Shown here piece by piece: positions 26,030-38,126 of a stretch of 64,000 nt of DNA; the first letter of the stretch is position 1, and the number at the start of each line of letters is the position of its first letter. This DNA is from Eremophila alpestris peregrina (taxonomy: Eukaryota; Chordata; Aves; Passeriformes; Alaudidae). The stretch covers positions 7,568,417 through 7,632,416 of the forward strand of contig WMCF01000030.1 in assembly GCA_009792885.1 (NCBI GenBank), in the 5' to 3' direction. The notes below the pieces were generated by a model that worked only from the letters and a program-made list of their open reading frames with translations, did no database searches and had not been told where the DNA came from. A program made the translations under genes and the position numbers.

Positions 26030-26246
26030 TGTCGTTGTCGAGGCGGTCACAACACGAACGAAGCAGAGACCACAAGCAGTCTCCCATTTTGCTAGTTGGT
26101 GGCTCACCTAATTCCAGGTGTCTTGATAGGAGAATATCAGGTCCGGACCTCCCTGTGGCTTTCACCGGCCACTCTCAGCTACACCAACGCCGCCTCCCCC
26201 ACTATGTCCCAGTGGGTCACTGTGGTAGTCGAGATGGTCAGAACAC
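26030..26246. repeat. Duplicated 26-bp motif within LTR-D
   Basis: The terminal 26 bases (26030-26055, opening TGTCGTTGTCGAGGCGGTCA) recur imperfectly at 26221-26246 (opening TGTGGTAGTCGAGATGGTCA), 21 of 26 identical. The LTR end therefore exists twice, 191 bases apart, in the part that would be U5. Confidence 0.75.
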
Positions 26247-26780
26247 ACACAAACTACTTCCTTAAAAACTTCTAGGGGCTCCAAGTGTCAGGACTTTATT
26301 ATCTATCAGTCTTTCATATCAATCAGAAGGCTTCAGGCACCAACACCTTGTTATTTAGCAGTCTCTAGCTTATTTCCCAAAGGCATCTCCAGGCAGCTCT
26401 TAGGGTCTGTCCATTGATGCCAGCAGACACTCAGTCAGTTCTCCTTCTTCTCTCTTCCTTCTCCCAGCACCAGCTCACTCCAGCCTGGCCCTGGCCCAGC
26501 TCCTGTCCTTGTCAGTTCCTGGTACAAGGTCTTACCTTATCTGTCCCTTGCACCACCTCCTGTCCCTGGGTCTTCACAGCACAGCAGCAGACTCCAACTG
26601 AGCTGCAACTGCAATCAACCCAAAGCCCTCCCAGCCAGCTCACTCTTTATCACACCCATAGCTGGGAGAGCAAGGCTGTTCCCACTCTAGGATAATTAAC
26701 ACAGCTGCAATACATCAGAGGCAAGATTACCTTTGGTACCAGCTCTTTGTTTCCCCACACTCTTTACCTATCTTACTACA
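26030..26780 (-). mobile_element. Solo LTR (family LTR-D), minus strand, complete
   Basis: The element spans 751 bases with TG...CA ends on both strands (window left TGTCGTTGTCGAGG, right CTATCTTACTACA). It is flanked by the perfect 6-bp direct repeat AGTAAG at 26024-26029 and 26781-26786. On the minus strand a poly(A) signal AATAAA lies at 26300-26295, which fixes the orientation. The left flank is extremely AT-rich. A 6-bp duplication is typical of class II (ERVK-like) insertions, so I place it there by inference. No internal sequence is attached: it is a solo LTR from LTR-LTR recombination. Open frames inside are not genes. Confidence 0.9.
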
Positions 26781-26786
26781 AGTAAG

Positions 26787-28654
26787 GAACTGAAATAATA
26801 AATAAGTGAATCAAACACAATTTCAGGCAGCAAGCCACTTAAGGAAAAGATTTATATGTGATAGGTCAAAGAACCATAACCAAGTTATATGTAGGGTAAA
26901 AAAGGTAACTGTCTTGCCAGTTTTAAAACTAATTTGCATTATTTGAAGGCATGATAGCAGTCCTTTTACTCAGTTTGCTGTGATTCAAGGAAGAAGGCTC
27001 CTTCTCCTCCTCCATCTCCTCCCCTCCCAGCAGCAGCTGTGGAAGATGTTGATACATCAGTCACAGACTTTGTGGTAATCTTTGATGGGTAACTATCAAA
27101 CTGTTATCAGGAATAAAATTGAAGATTATTTATTCCCATTCATTACCACAAATGGCAGGGATTGGGAGTGACAAAAGGAGATTTTATTGGTACCAAGACA
27201 ATTAATCAAGGTGATAACTTGCACAGTTCTAAACTTGCCCAAATTAAAAGTAAATAGCAAATGTCTCTTCTGTTGTAGTCTATAGTTTTAATTAAGCCCA
27301 CAGCTCAGTCTGGAATTTTGTTATTGCTCCAAGTCTCTGAGCACTCTCTCATTCCTGGAGAAATCCACCTAGAAGTTTTCCTTACTGACATACGGCTTCT
27401 TCCATGGACTATGGTCAATGCAGGCTATCCCTGTGAAACTGCTTTCAATTTCTCTTGACCTTCCACCGGAGGCTGGAAATTTCATCCTGTAATTATTCCT
27501 ATCAACATTCTCAAATGAGAGAGACCAAAAGATATCTAGGACATGCTTCACTGAACATATGGGTCATCTAACTTTTCCATTGAGGATTTCAAAGTAGAAT
27601 AGGTAAGAACTTTATGCACAGAGCACTTCAAGGAGAACTGAAATCATTCTGTGGGTTTACAGAAAAAGAGAGGCCATGGGCAAGAACCACAGTTAGATTT
27701 CCAGGTCCTTTGATTTCAGTGGGATTTAGGATTGTAAAAAGCTTTGTATATCTGAGTCAAAATTCTCCTGAGCCCATCTAATAGAGAATATAGAGCTTTT
27801 CAATTATGTTGAACGAGATAAAGATTCCTTTGTCCTTTCAAAAAGTGTCATTGTATTTTCCCTGAAATATAGAGTACCCAGCATGATGATTGCATTGATT
27901 TTATCTCTTTCTCTGATGCAGTGGACTTTATCACACACAAGGTAAAGTTTTTGGCACAAGAAGGAACCAAACTCCTTAAGCAGTACAAATTGAATCTACA
28001 GGGCACGTATTAATTACACACTCAGAAGTTATTGCTTCATTTACAATTCATTACCGTGAATGTATTTTACAACACTTGTAATCTAAACTGCAACTGCTCC
28101 ATACTGCTCTTTATTCACCAAACATTTTTAAACAAACATATATGCACAGAGAGCAGTATCTCTAGCTTTGTCAGCATTATGGCTTCATAACCTTGGGGTT
28201 ATTTACAACTCTTCTAACAACACTTTTATTCTGCTCTTTCAACACTTTCATCTCTTCACCTTCTAGTTTTAAGCTGTGCTTATTAAAGCTAGAAGTGGAA
28301 ATTAAAATATGTAGCAAAGTCTTGGGATGACAACCTGGTACCTACAATTGCAATGCTACCAGTACTTCACACTGTCAGACTAGACCTTATTGTCTGAACT
28401 GCTGTTTCATTTGTAGTTGTAAACAAAAATAGAGAGGCAAAAAAACCAGACAACTTTCTTAGTGTGAGCTTGAAGGTCTGTCCCATTATGTACAGTTTTT
28501 CAAACCATGGTGACCAGACAGATAATAATATCATACTTGAATTTAAGAGTATCTTATTTATTATCCATTGTTGTTTTGCTTAAAACAGGGGACAACATGG
28601 AAAAATCTGCAACTCTGTGTGAAGCACATGACTATAGAGGCATACAGGTTTTGA
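26787..28654. other. Unique AT-rich DNA, no gene seen
   Basis: No coding frame above 60 codons and no recognised repeat. A small CTCCTCCTCCATCTCCTCC pyrimidine patch lies near 27002-27022. Confidence 0.5.
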
Positions 28655-29106
28655 GTGGCATAGCTGGCATGATGCTATGTCTTGGATAATTCAGGGATGT
28701 TTTAGTTATTGCTGAGTAGTTCTTACACAGCAACAAGGCCTTTTCTCTATGTCACATTGTCCCACCAAGCAGGCTGGGGATGCACAAGGAGTTGGGAGGG
28801 AACAGAATCTGGATAGCTGACCCCAATTGACCCAAGGGATATCCCACACCATATAACACAGGGTGAAGGAGGAGGAATAGGGGACTTTGGAGTTACTGTG
28901 TTTGTCCTTCCAACTAACCATTACAACCTGCTAATGAATTCCTGATTTTGCTTTGATGATACATGCAGCTTTTGCTTTACCTCTCCCCATGAGACAGTTA
29001 AAACCCTCTTCTTTTTAGAAAACCCTTCTGATTTTCTCCCCCATGTCCCTCTGAGGAAGTGAGCAAGCAGCTGGGTGGGGCTGAGATGCCCATTGGGGTT
29101 AAAACA
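28655..29106 (+). mobile_element. Decayed LTR (family LTR-E), 5' part missing
   Basis: The sequence follows, with many changes, an LTR common in passerine genomes. In order: 'gatgttttagttattgctga', 'gcacaaggagttggga', 'tagctgaccccaattgaccc', 'aagggatatcccacaccata', and an end with 'gattttctcccccatg', 'gtgagcaagcagctgggtgg' and 'ggggttaaaaca'. The 5' end and the TATA box are not recognisable and no target-site duplication is seen. Identification rests on my recall of the family, not on a search. Confidence 0.6.
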
Positions 29107-31549
29107 CAAGAGAGTGCATCGAAAGCCTTGTTTATAACAAAAGGAAATAAAAGTAAATTTTAATTCAAGACAAGAAAATATATTTAGTCCCAAGAATGTA
29201 TGATTTTAAAACTCCAGAATACTTCCACATGCTTAACTGGTTTTCATGCTTTTATTCTTCCATCTTCATGAAAATTAGCTCTATGAAACTTGGAATTTGC
29301 TATGAACCATAGAATACAGCCTTTGAACTAAGTTTGTTTTTAATTTTCCAGAAAACGTATTTATTCAAATGATTTTGCAAGCATAAATGTCTTCAAGTAT
29401 TTGATTCTACCCTTACAATGCACATGGGTATTTGAGAACTCAGCTTTAAAAGCTTCTCATGGAAAGACATTGACACAACCAACATTATTTTTCCCATCCC
29501 AAGAGAGATGTAATGGCATTTTTGCCTCTAAGTAGGTCTCATGAGCAACAATGCAACCAAAATATTTTATTTAAACAGCAAACACCATGTCTCTGATTAA
29601 TAAGCACAGAATTGACCTGCCAAGGTCAAAACAAAATTAAACCTACGTGTTTTGTTGAAACTAAGACTGGTTCACACTACAGCCTGAAATTTTGTGAGAT
29701 GCCACATGAGAAGTTGCAGTTTCATTGCTTGAGTGGACCTGATCCAAGTCAGCAGGGGAGAAATTCATCTCACCTAACCACAGACATTCTGCCTCTAGAT
29801 GTTGAATATAACTGACTTGTTCTCCTTAGACAGCAATTCTGCTCACTAGAAAGATACAGGCACCACTGTCTCCAAATTTTGGAGGTCTTTTTTCAGAATG
29901 AGATTAAATCCTCGGTTTTTTCACAGTACATAGAGGGAATCGAGAAAGCTAGCAAAGATATATGTTTAGGCAGCAGACAACTTTTACTCACATAATTCCT
30001 AAATACTTGCACTGCATATAGTTTTAGCTGTGGTACTTTTAAACTCCCTTTCAGTTAACTTTTAGACATGACCATAACAGATATGATTATATGACATAGG
30101 TACCATATAGTAAAGCAGTTCTCTAAAGAATGGCCATAAGGAAAATGGAAACATTTTAGGAGACACAGGTATAACACATCCTTGCTGGCAAGGGACTCTG
30201 GGGCAGCAGAAGATGTGAATGTCAGGATTATGAACAGTAGGGAAGAAAAGTGTTGAAAGGGGTAGAACCAAGAAAAGAGATGTTTATGTCTTTATAAACC
30301 TCGCCCCACAGAAAGGGACAAGGTTTCATTATAGCCTACTTAATGTCTACTTGGATTGGTATCTAGCAAATGAAATAATAATTTGTCGTGATTTTTATAA
30401 ATAGGTAGAGTACAAATAAGCAGTTTAGTTTAAGTCCAGAAATTTTCTCTCACATTCTCTCATTAGAGTGACAAAATTACTGACAAAAAGCTGACAAAAT
30501 ATATATGCATAATCTAGTTAGGGTGAAGGCATCCTTTTCTCCTACACAGTGAAATTTTCTTCCTTTCTAATAAAGATTCACTTAAGTCATTAGTATGAAT
30601 GCACAGGATAGTTCCAGACATGTTCTGTGTCACTGCAAAGCTGTTCCAGAGAGTCTAGAAATGTTCAAGAGAATCATTAAGCTCCCTCTTCTACACAAAA
30701 GAGAGGGTGGTCTTATGAATAATAAATTGAAAATCGTTTATTTCTCATGTCAACTTAATAACTTAAATGTTTCATTTTAATGCAAGAAATAAAACTCAGT
30801 GTAATTCCATGACATGCTATGAAACAAAACCTAATCTTTTTTAAAGATGTAAGCATTTTCAGTGAGAACTGGGGACTTGAAGAAGGTTAAATATGAAAAA
30901 TGAACTGACATCAGCATGTGCTTTTATTCATTTGAAATTAATGTTAAGCTTCACTTAATCATAACATTAAAGAGTTCATGTCATAGTAGGACACTTTCGC
31001 TTTTTGTGAACATAATGAAGTGTTCTTATCTTTGAAGTACATCAGAGTTTTCTGATTGAGAATAGAAGTTTTTTAGCACTTTCCTCTACTATGGTGACAT
31101 AGAAATTTAAGGCAGAATATAACATTATCCCGTGTGGATATTCAGGCTGAACAGACAGGCTGATAATTGGTGAAGTTGGAACAAGCCTTCATGTTCAAAA
31201 TCCTGCATCAATAAGCAAAAATGTTTGATGTCTCATCTGGTTACATTATGAGCTAAAGAATGGTTTCAATTTAAGTGGCTCCCCTGAATGCTGTCAGTGT
31301 GCACTTAGGATACATGAGGGAATTTTCTCAGAACTGATGAATGTGAAATGTTCGTAGTGGGGCAAGAGCAAAACCATAACAGCCTTTGCCTTCATTTGGA
31401 TTGCTTTCTGCTACTTTGCCCAGTGACATCTGCAACCATAAAATGAACTGTTATTTCTCTCCCTGGATCCAGTTCCTGAAAGCAGACTTCCAGATCTCTT
31501 CCAGTATAACTTTCATTGAACTGTCACCTTTTGGACAGGCTGATCCTGA
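29107..31549. other. Unique AT-rich DNA, no gene seen
   Basis: Open frames are at most 69 codons and featureless. No repeat recognised. Confidence 0.5.
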
Positions 31550-32330
31550 TGACACCAGCAGGTCTTTTCATCAGCTTCTCCTGGGATCTTCACCCCAGTC
31601 CACGGGCCCAGAGACCTCCCCAGCCTGACCCATCCCATCACTGTCACTTCTGGAGAAAGGGGGATATCAGCCTGCAATTGTTCCTGTTGGGCCAAGCCCA
31701 GCACTGAGGCGTCCCTGCTCACACCTACCTGCTCCTTTGCCCTCATTTTGGGCTGCCCCAGCTGGGGAGGTACACTCTCCTTCTTCACTGTGGGACCCTC
31801 GTGCTCCCTGCAGAAAGGGGTGACCCAGAGGCTGAGGATAACCTTAGGATCCTGTCAGGGCCCTTTTCCCTGCCACAGCCCTGCAGTGCCAGTGCTGCCC
31901 TGTATGAGCAGTGGCCTGGCTGTGCCACCACCCCAGCCATGCCTGCTGCTGAGGCACCTTCTGAATGTGGCAGCTCTCGTCCACTGAGGATTAACCAGGA
32001 ATGTAACCCAGGAATGTAATTACACGATGGCTACACCAAATGTGAGGATCCCTGGTTGTATCACCCAACCCCCTCAGCACTGAGATCTGCAGCTGAGTGC
32101 AGCCCCATAAGATGCAGCCCTGACCTGCTCAGACCCCATAGCCATGCCCATGTCCTTGCCTCTGCCCCACAAAACAAGCCTTAACCAGGGCACCTATAGG
32201 AGCGCAGCAACAGGGCTGATGGATTTAGGAGAGGGGAAGAAACCCTGCTGCCCCCTACCTGCATAACTGCCCATTTCCCTGATCCCAGGAGATAAGGTTT
32301 CCCTCAGGCACATCTCTGTGCCTTGACACA
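31550..32330. other. GC-rich island of unknown origin
   Basis: About 780 bases markedly richer in G and C than the surroundings, with sharp edges, CpG-poor and dominated by TG/CA and CC/GG. Several overlapping open frames of 63-91 codons occur on both strands, as expected from low stop density in GC-rich DNA; none resembles a known protein. A 13-bp tandem duplication CCAGGAATGTAAC / CCAGGAATGTAAT lies near 31997-32020. It could be an old retroelement, a processed or decayed exon region, or a local GC-conversion patch. I cannot assign it. Confidence 0.4.
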
Positions 32331-35300
32331 TCCTAAATTAGAGCTCTTGAGAATTACCAACAATCTAGCACTGAGGCTGATCTGTCTCTTCATCTCTCCT
32401 GCTGGACCCCATATATTTTATCAAAAAGAAGTATGGGGATTTAGCTTGGGAGAAGATTGCAGACATGTCAGTGAGGAGCCATATCCCCTGCCTCTCCCCA
32501 CAGTGCTCTCTGCAGAGAGAGAGATTGTAGAAATTGCCTGCAGGCACTTTGGGAGTCACAGTGTCTTGTACAGGACATAACTATCTTATTTTTCTGAACA
32601 AGAAGTAGGGTGAATCCTGTCCTTATCCATTCAGGTGGATTCAGTTCTCAATAGTGCCCTGTCTACAGGAATTGCCTAATTATAGTTCCTGAAGACAAAA
32701 TAGTGCTGTGCAAGTCACACAACCAGAACAACTGAAACAGGATTATAGAAAATTGAAAACGGGTGTGAGACAGTTCAGGCAAGTGCAAAGCTTGAAACTC
32801 ACTTTTTGCTCTGCAGAAACATTGTACCAGCTTAGGGAAGGGCAAGCATAAGTGGGAAAAACTGGCTTAGTGGTTTCAGCAGATTGTACCAAATTTTCAT
32901 TGACTTTCAATGATTTCAGCTAATTCCAAGGCACCTCTGCTGTGTATTGTCATAGGTTAAGAACATGCTTTCCAAATGGGGCTGAGCAACCCAGCAGGCA
33001 GATATGCTGCAGGGAACAGGACCACGAAGGAAGGTGAACGCTACCTGAGACACATTTTTTTGTGAGATGAAGAGGGAGTATTTAAAGAAAGGCCACTCTT
33101 CAGTCTTCCTGTTGCCTGACACAGTTTTTTTACCAGCTGGGCAGCCCTTTTAAGGTAACTGCTATAACGTACTCAGTCTTACTTCTCGGGTTATCATGAA
33201 TCACACCAACTTCCTCCCTTGTAAATCAGTCGTTTTGTGAACTATTATGATATTACAGACTGAAAGCTTTTCTATTGTGGCAAAACTTCCTATAAAAATT
33301 ATCTCATCTTCTAAAGAACAAATTTAATGCAACAAATGTCATTGCCTGTCCTAAAAGGAAAAAAAACAGTAACAAACTGCCAGCACTAGGGGCAAGTACA
33401 AGCTGAGGTATAGCATATTCAGGTTTCTTTAACATTCACGAGCAGGGAAATATTCCACTTTACTTTTCATGCAGAAACTTAAGTGAGGCACCTCAAAACT
33501 CTCCAAAACCAAATAATCCAGGGAGCCTCAAAACTCTCCAAAACCAAATAATCCAGGGATTTGCACTCTCTGCATCTGTTTTGGTTAAAACACATGTAGT
33601 GTTTTGCTGCCATGACAACAAACATGTCCATCCTGATTTCACTCTTGAGAGCATGGAGAATGAAAAAGCATTAAATTACTATAGCTATAGGATGACAAGT
33701 GTCACAGAAAGGGTGAAAAATTTATCCATTTTCTAGAATTATAGATTTATTCTCAAGAAGAATGTACATTTATTTCATAAATTGTTCACAAGCAGTTGCA
33801 GTTAGTGCCTTAAGAGTATATTAAATTCCAAGCAATGTGAGGGAAAAAATTAGAACTATCTTCTTAATAGTTTGTTTTGATATATTTTAACTCACCAGAG
33901 CAATTTGAGGGGTTTTGATGGGAACAAATGAAAGACTGGCAAAGTTCCTCTTCACTTTTCATAGAAAAACTGAAATACAGCTGGAAAACATTAATACAAA
34001 TTTGAAATAATAGTTTAAGGTGTTCCATTTGTAGATTAACCTATCTGTGCTTCAGTGTTCATGTCAGCTGCTAATTCTGTAAATGGAAATCAAAGTACAA
34101 GAGGGAATAAAAAATGGAGGTGAGAAAGAAATTTGCTTTTATTTGAAAGATATATTTTTTTGTCTTGAATGATGGTGTGTATACTGAAAGAATTTTTAAA
34201 GATCTTTATTATTATTTTATATGTTTTATCTTTATTATTATTTGATATGAAAGTCTAACATCTGACAGTTAAAACGCTGAATACAGAAGCAGTATTGTGG
34301 GGAGGGTTTCCTCTGTGGTGAGGTATTTAATTTATCCAACCAACTTCTCAAATGCTACTTTTTGCAGGAGATGAAGAAACCCCACAATGGGATGTTGGTA
34401 CAGCTGTAACCTCGGGGAAAAGTACAGCCTTACTGGATAATCACCTGAAGTTTTCAAAACACCTTGATGGCACATCAAGAATTCCTAAGAATTCCTAGGA
34501 AGTCTAAGCCAGCTGAGCACTGTATTGGCCTATAGACACTACATAGCTTGAGAAACTCACTGGGAGCCAGACAATTAAATATAATTAGAATTGTATATTA
34601 CTCATATATAGTAGGTTAGGACTTACACACTGAAGAAGTAAAGTGTTTCCAAATGCAGCACAACTATCTACCAGCAAGACTGCCTGAAACTTCAGTCACT
34701 GAGAAGCATGACAGTGTTGCTCTTTGATAGCTAAACAGGGATTTAAGGAGATAGCTCACAACTTTTTTTTCTGTTGTGTACTGGTTGTTGATTCTTTCTC
34801 ACAGCTGTGTTTCTTGTATACTTGGAAAAACTTAGAGATCCCTAGCTAAGATTTTATGTTTTGCAGTGTCACAGAGTGACAAATTACTTGACTTATCCTT
34901 AAAAATAGTTCCTCTTCAGTGCTTACTCTTGAAGAATATAATTGTGATTCCCTGGAAAGAAAGTTGGGATTTCAGTAGAAAATTTGGCAAGTATTAACAG
35001 TCCACTGAAAGCCAGGAGCATCTCAGTGGCAGATTCTATTGTTTTTCCTCCTGTGGCATTCATTCTCTGCTGACAGCTACTCCTGATCTCCTTCTAGATT
35101 AGCCCAGTCCCCACCCAGCCACTCTCTCACTGCCATGCAGTGCTGTGGTGGACAGAAGAGCTAAAGTGACAACAAGACACATTATGGGTCAAAATAAAGG
35201 CAATTTAACAGGAGAATCTAAAACATCTTATCACGGGAAAAAAGTTAACTCCATTCCAAGCAGACAGTTTCGGTGTTTAGGAAAGCTACTTTGAGTTTAG

Positions 35301-35354
35301 GGGTGAAGTCAGGGCTGGTCAGATTCCCCAGGACTGCAGTAAATGGTAGAGTTT
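32331..35354. other. Unique DNA, no gene seen
   Basis: No open frame above 85 codons. It contains the perfect tandem duplication listed at 33491. Confidence 0.5.
33491..33559. repeat. Near-perfect tandem duplication, 35-bp unit
   Basis: The unit beginning CCTCAAAACTCTCCAAAACC occurs at 33491-33525 and again at 33526-33559 without any mismatch over 34 bases. Such identity points to a very recent duplication, possibly still polymorphic. Confidence 0.95.
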
Positions 35355-35450
35355 TTTTAGAAGCACAGAACAATTTGGGTGGGAAGTGAGACTGAGAGGT
35401 CACCTGGCTCAAGGTGCTGTGCCAGCCAGGGCTTCTTTGTTCTGAGGTTT
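35355..35450 (-). mobile_element. CR1 LINE remnant, minus strand
   Basis: The plus strand reads 'agcacagaacaatttgggt', 'gggaagtgagactgagaggt' and 'cacctggctcaaggtgctg', matching the reverse complement of a CR1 3' end (tail, then the 'aggtcccttccaac' block). It is short and old. Confidence 0.5.
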
Positions 35451-37612
35451 TTCCCCCAGTGTCTATTCCTATTCAGATCCTTTTTAGCCATGAAGTAGTG
35501 AATGTAAAGGATAAAAAATGTCCATGTGATTCCCAGAAGAGATGCTTGAGGCCAGTATTGTGTAGATACAAAACAATTGTTTTGTTTTGGTTTGCTTTGT
35601 TTTGTCCCCCCAGCATAAAGGTGAAATTATATATGAGCCAGAAACTTCACAGTCACAACTGGAATTTTCTTTCCAGATTTCACACTTGTGCATGCACAGA
35701 GCATAAATAAAGGCAGAATATGACTGCTTGTCATTAAGTGATGCTGAGAAAGATTTGTGATGAAATGTCTTCTATCCAAAATATATGATTGCTTTGCTAA
35801 TCCCTGGACTGTTCAAAAGAATTTATTTTGAGGGAAATGACTGATCATCCCAAAGTGAGTTTATTGCATAGCAAAAGTTTAATGTAGAGTGAAAGAAAGT
35901 AGAAAATTATTACAAATTGCTTTTAAAAAAATTGAAATGTGTGAACAGAAGAAAAAAAAAATCAGAACAGCTCTGGTCTTCTTTGGTCTTAGGGAAATTA
36001 GAGTTTACAGAAAGATGAATTTAAACAGCATTTGACGTTGTGTTTGTAATGTATCATGGATGAAAATCTTCTGTTACATGGGTGAAATGTGTGACACCAT
36101 TTTATTAGTAAAGTTAAGCATTCTTGACATAGTGCAAAATTAATAATATTGTCAGTTATACCTTTTGTGGATCAGTATTTCAAATAGTGTCCATTTTAAA
36201 ATGTTCCTCCCCAAAAATCTTGTTCCAAAATGCAACTATAGTAACTTCAAAAATATAAGAAATAATGTCTTTTTAAAAAATTGTGTTAAAGTTTTTCTAC
36301 TAAGAAGAAATGGATTTGAATGATAGGTCACTTGTTATTATCTTCATATCACATTGAGAAAATAATAAATGACAAAAACCCATTCTCAAACTGGTCAAAA
36401 TTTGTCCAACAGTGTTGAAAAATGGGGGCAGCTTCTTTTCAGGAGCTTCTGTAGATATTGCTGTATTTTCTAAAGAGATAAAAAATTATGAAAATTATTT
36501 GGAGCATCACAGTTTGTATGTCACTGTAAGGAATCCCAACCCCAGAATCTGTGGGTCTTTCAACATTTATGCATTTATGCTACTAAAATAAAGGAATTAT
36601 TATTGTACCTCAGAACAACTTGGTAAAGCTTTCTTAAAATTCCCTTCTCCTTGCTGCTTTAAAGGATTTAAATCCCTCTTCTCATAAGTGACAGCTAATC
36701 CAAATTGTCCCGATATTGGTCTGAGAATTAAATGAGGCAGAAGTACTTAAAATTTTAATTTCTAATTCTGATGGCCTAGTTTTCTTTCAGAAATCCACTC
36801 TCCGTTTAGTGCCACATGATTTTCATTTTCTTGTTGTATAACTTCACAAGCTATAATATACCATATGTCAGTTCGCTTCTTAATTGAAGCTGGTAGAGAA
36901 AATTCTTAATTGCACTTTTTTACATCTTTAAATTCGACCTGAATTCTCCTGAGGTCTTTGATCAGCTACAAATCATGAAAAAAATACTAATATGGCTACT
37001 GAATTACTAAAAACCATCTTTCTTTACCATCATGTATTTTGAATTCTCCAAAATGTTTCTTAGGCAATGAACCAATGGGTTACAACACTTCTAGAGTGAC
37101 AAAAATACCTGCAAAATACCTACCAGAATAAAAAGAAATCTACAGAATGAAGCTGCATTTTAATCCATGTATGAATTAATTGAATCATAAATCATTCCTC
37201 CTGCTGCTCAATGTGACACATGCATGGGATCATATCTGGTCAAAATCATAATTCCCTATGATTTTATTAATAACAATGACCATAAAATAATTTTCATTTC
37301 AGATTATATTGACAGGAATGTAGTTATATTTGATGTATTTATGTTTACCTGGACTTTTAAACAGCCATCGGTTACTGATAACTTTATGTCATAGGAAGAA
37401 TTCAGAAATTTTAGCTGAAAAGGTCCTGGACCATCTAATTTCTCTTGTTCTCTCTGGAACATTTAAATATGAGGATGCAGTCCTCCATTTCTAGATCAAC
37501 AGTGCTGCTTAACATGTTTGTTGTTTCACCCATTCCAAAAGACCTCAGTGAAGGCCCTGGGTTTGCAATGAATTTTATGGGACAATGGTTGATCCCTATA
37601 TCCCTCCAATAT
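35451..37612. other. Unique AT-rich DNA, no gene seen
   Basis: No coding or repeat signal that I can support. A weak resemblance to a minus-strand CR1 end near 37400-37450 is too short to call. Confidence 0.45.
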
Positions 37613-38118
37613 GGGGGAGGGGGACTGCATCCACCCCAGGCTGAGGGGGTGTGGGGTGCAGCTCTTGCTCCTCCTGCAATTGGTTCCAGGGCTAGGCTCC
37701 GCCCGGGATGTATCCTCCGCCCTGCATGTACCCTATAAATCCTGAAAACCCACGTTGTTACCGGTCCTTGTCCGGCAGCATCTGGGAAGCTGCATGGTGC
37801 CTTTTATTCTAATAAAGCCTAGATGACCCTGGACAAGAACCCGTCTCGATTCTTTACCCCGAGGCTGACTACGGTGAGTGCGGCCAGAATTCAGAGCCTA
37901 AGATCCTCAGCACCTTGTAGCTAAGCCCGGCACCGGGCAGGCGGGCGGCGGCGGGCTGCAGCAACCACGTGGCAGAGCCAGCAGCTGAGCCGGGTCGCCG
38001 CAGTGCCCGTGCCGCCGGAGCGGAGCCCGCCAAAGGCGGCGGGCTGCCCACGTGGCCAAGCCGGCAGCCGAGATGGGCTGCCGCGCAGAGACCACGCCAC
38101 CGGGACGGGCAGCTACAC
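37613..38118 (+). mobile_element. CpG-rich retroviral LTR (family LTR-F), probable solo LTR
   Basis: A block with compact retroviral signals: TATAAA at 37734-37739, AATAAA at 37811-37816 and, downstream, a splice-donor-like ACGGTGAGTG at 37871-37880. The poly(A) signal sits about 75 bases after the TATA box, giving a short R region. The flanks carry a possible target duplication: CTCCAATA just before a TG start at 37614, and CTCCAACA just after a CA end at 38118. The match is six identical bases, then one mismatch in the next two, so the boundary is provisional. The 3' third is very GC- and CpG-rich and carries two copies of an ~57-base segment. Sense is plus. No retroviral coding sequence follows. 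Confidence 0.7.
37947..38090. repeat. Two-copy GC-rich repeat, period 88
   Basis: GGCGGCGGGCTGC opens both copies (37947-37959 and 38035-38047). Each continues through CCACGTGGC and an AGCCGGCAGC-like segment to a CCGC end. The E-box-like CACGTG occurs in both copies. Confidence 0.8.
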
Positions 38119-38126
38119 TCCAACAT

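Noticed and set aside
33491..33559. CRISPR-like direct repeats
   Set aside because: Only two adjacent copies without spacers, in a vertebrate genome; it is a simple tandem duplication.
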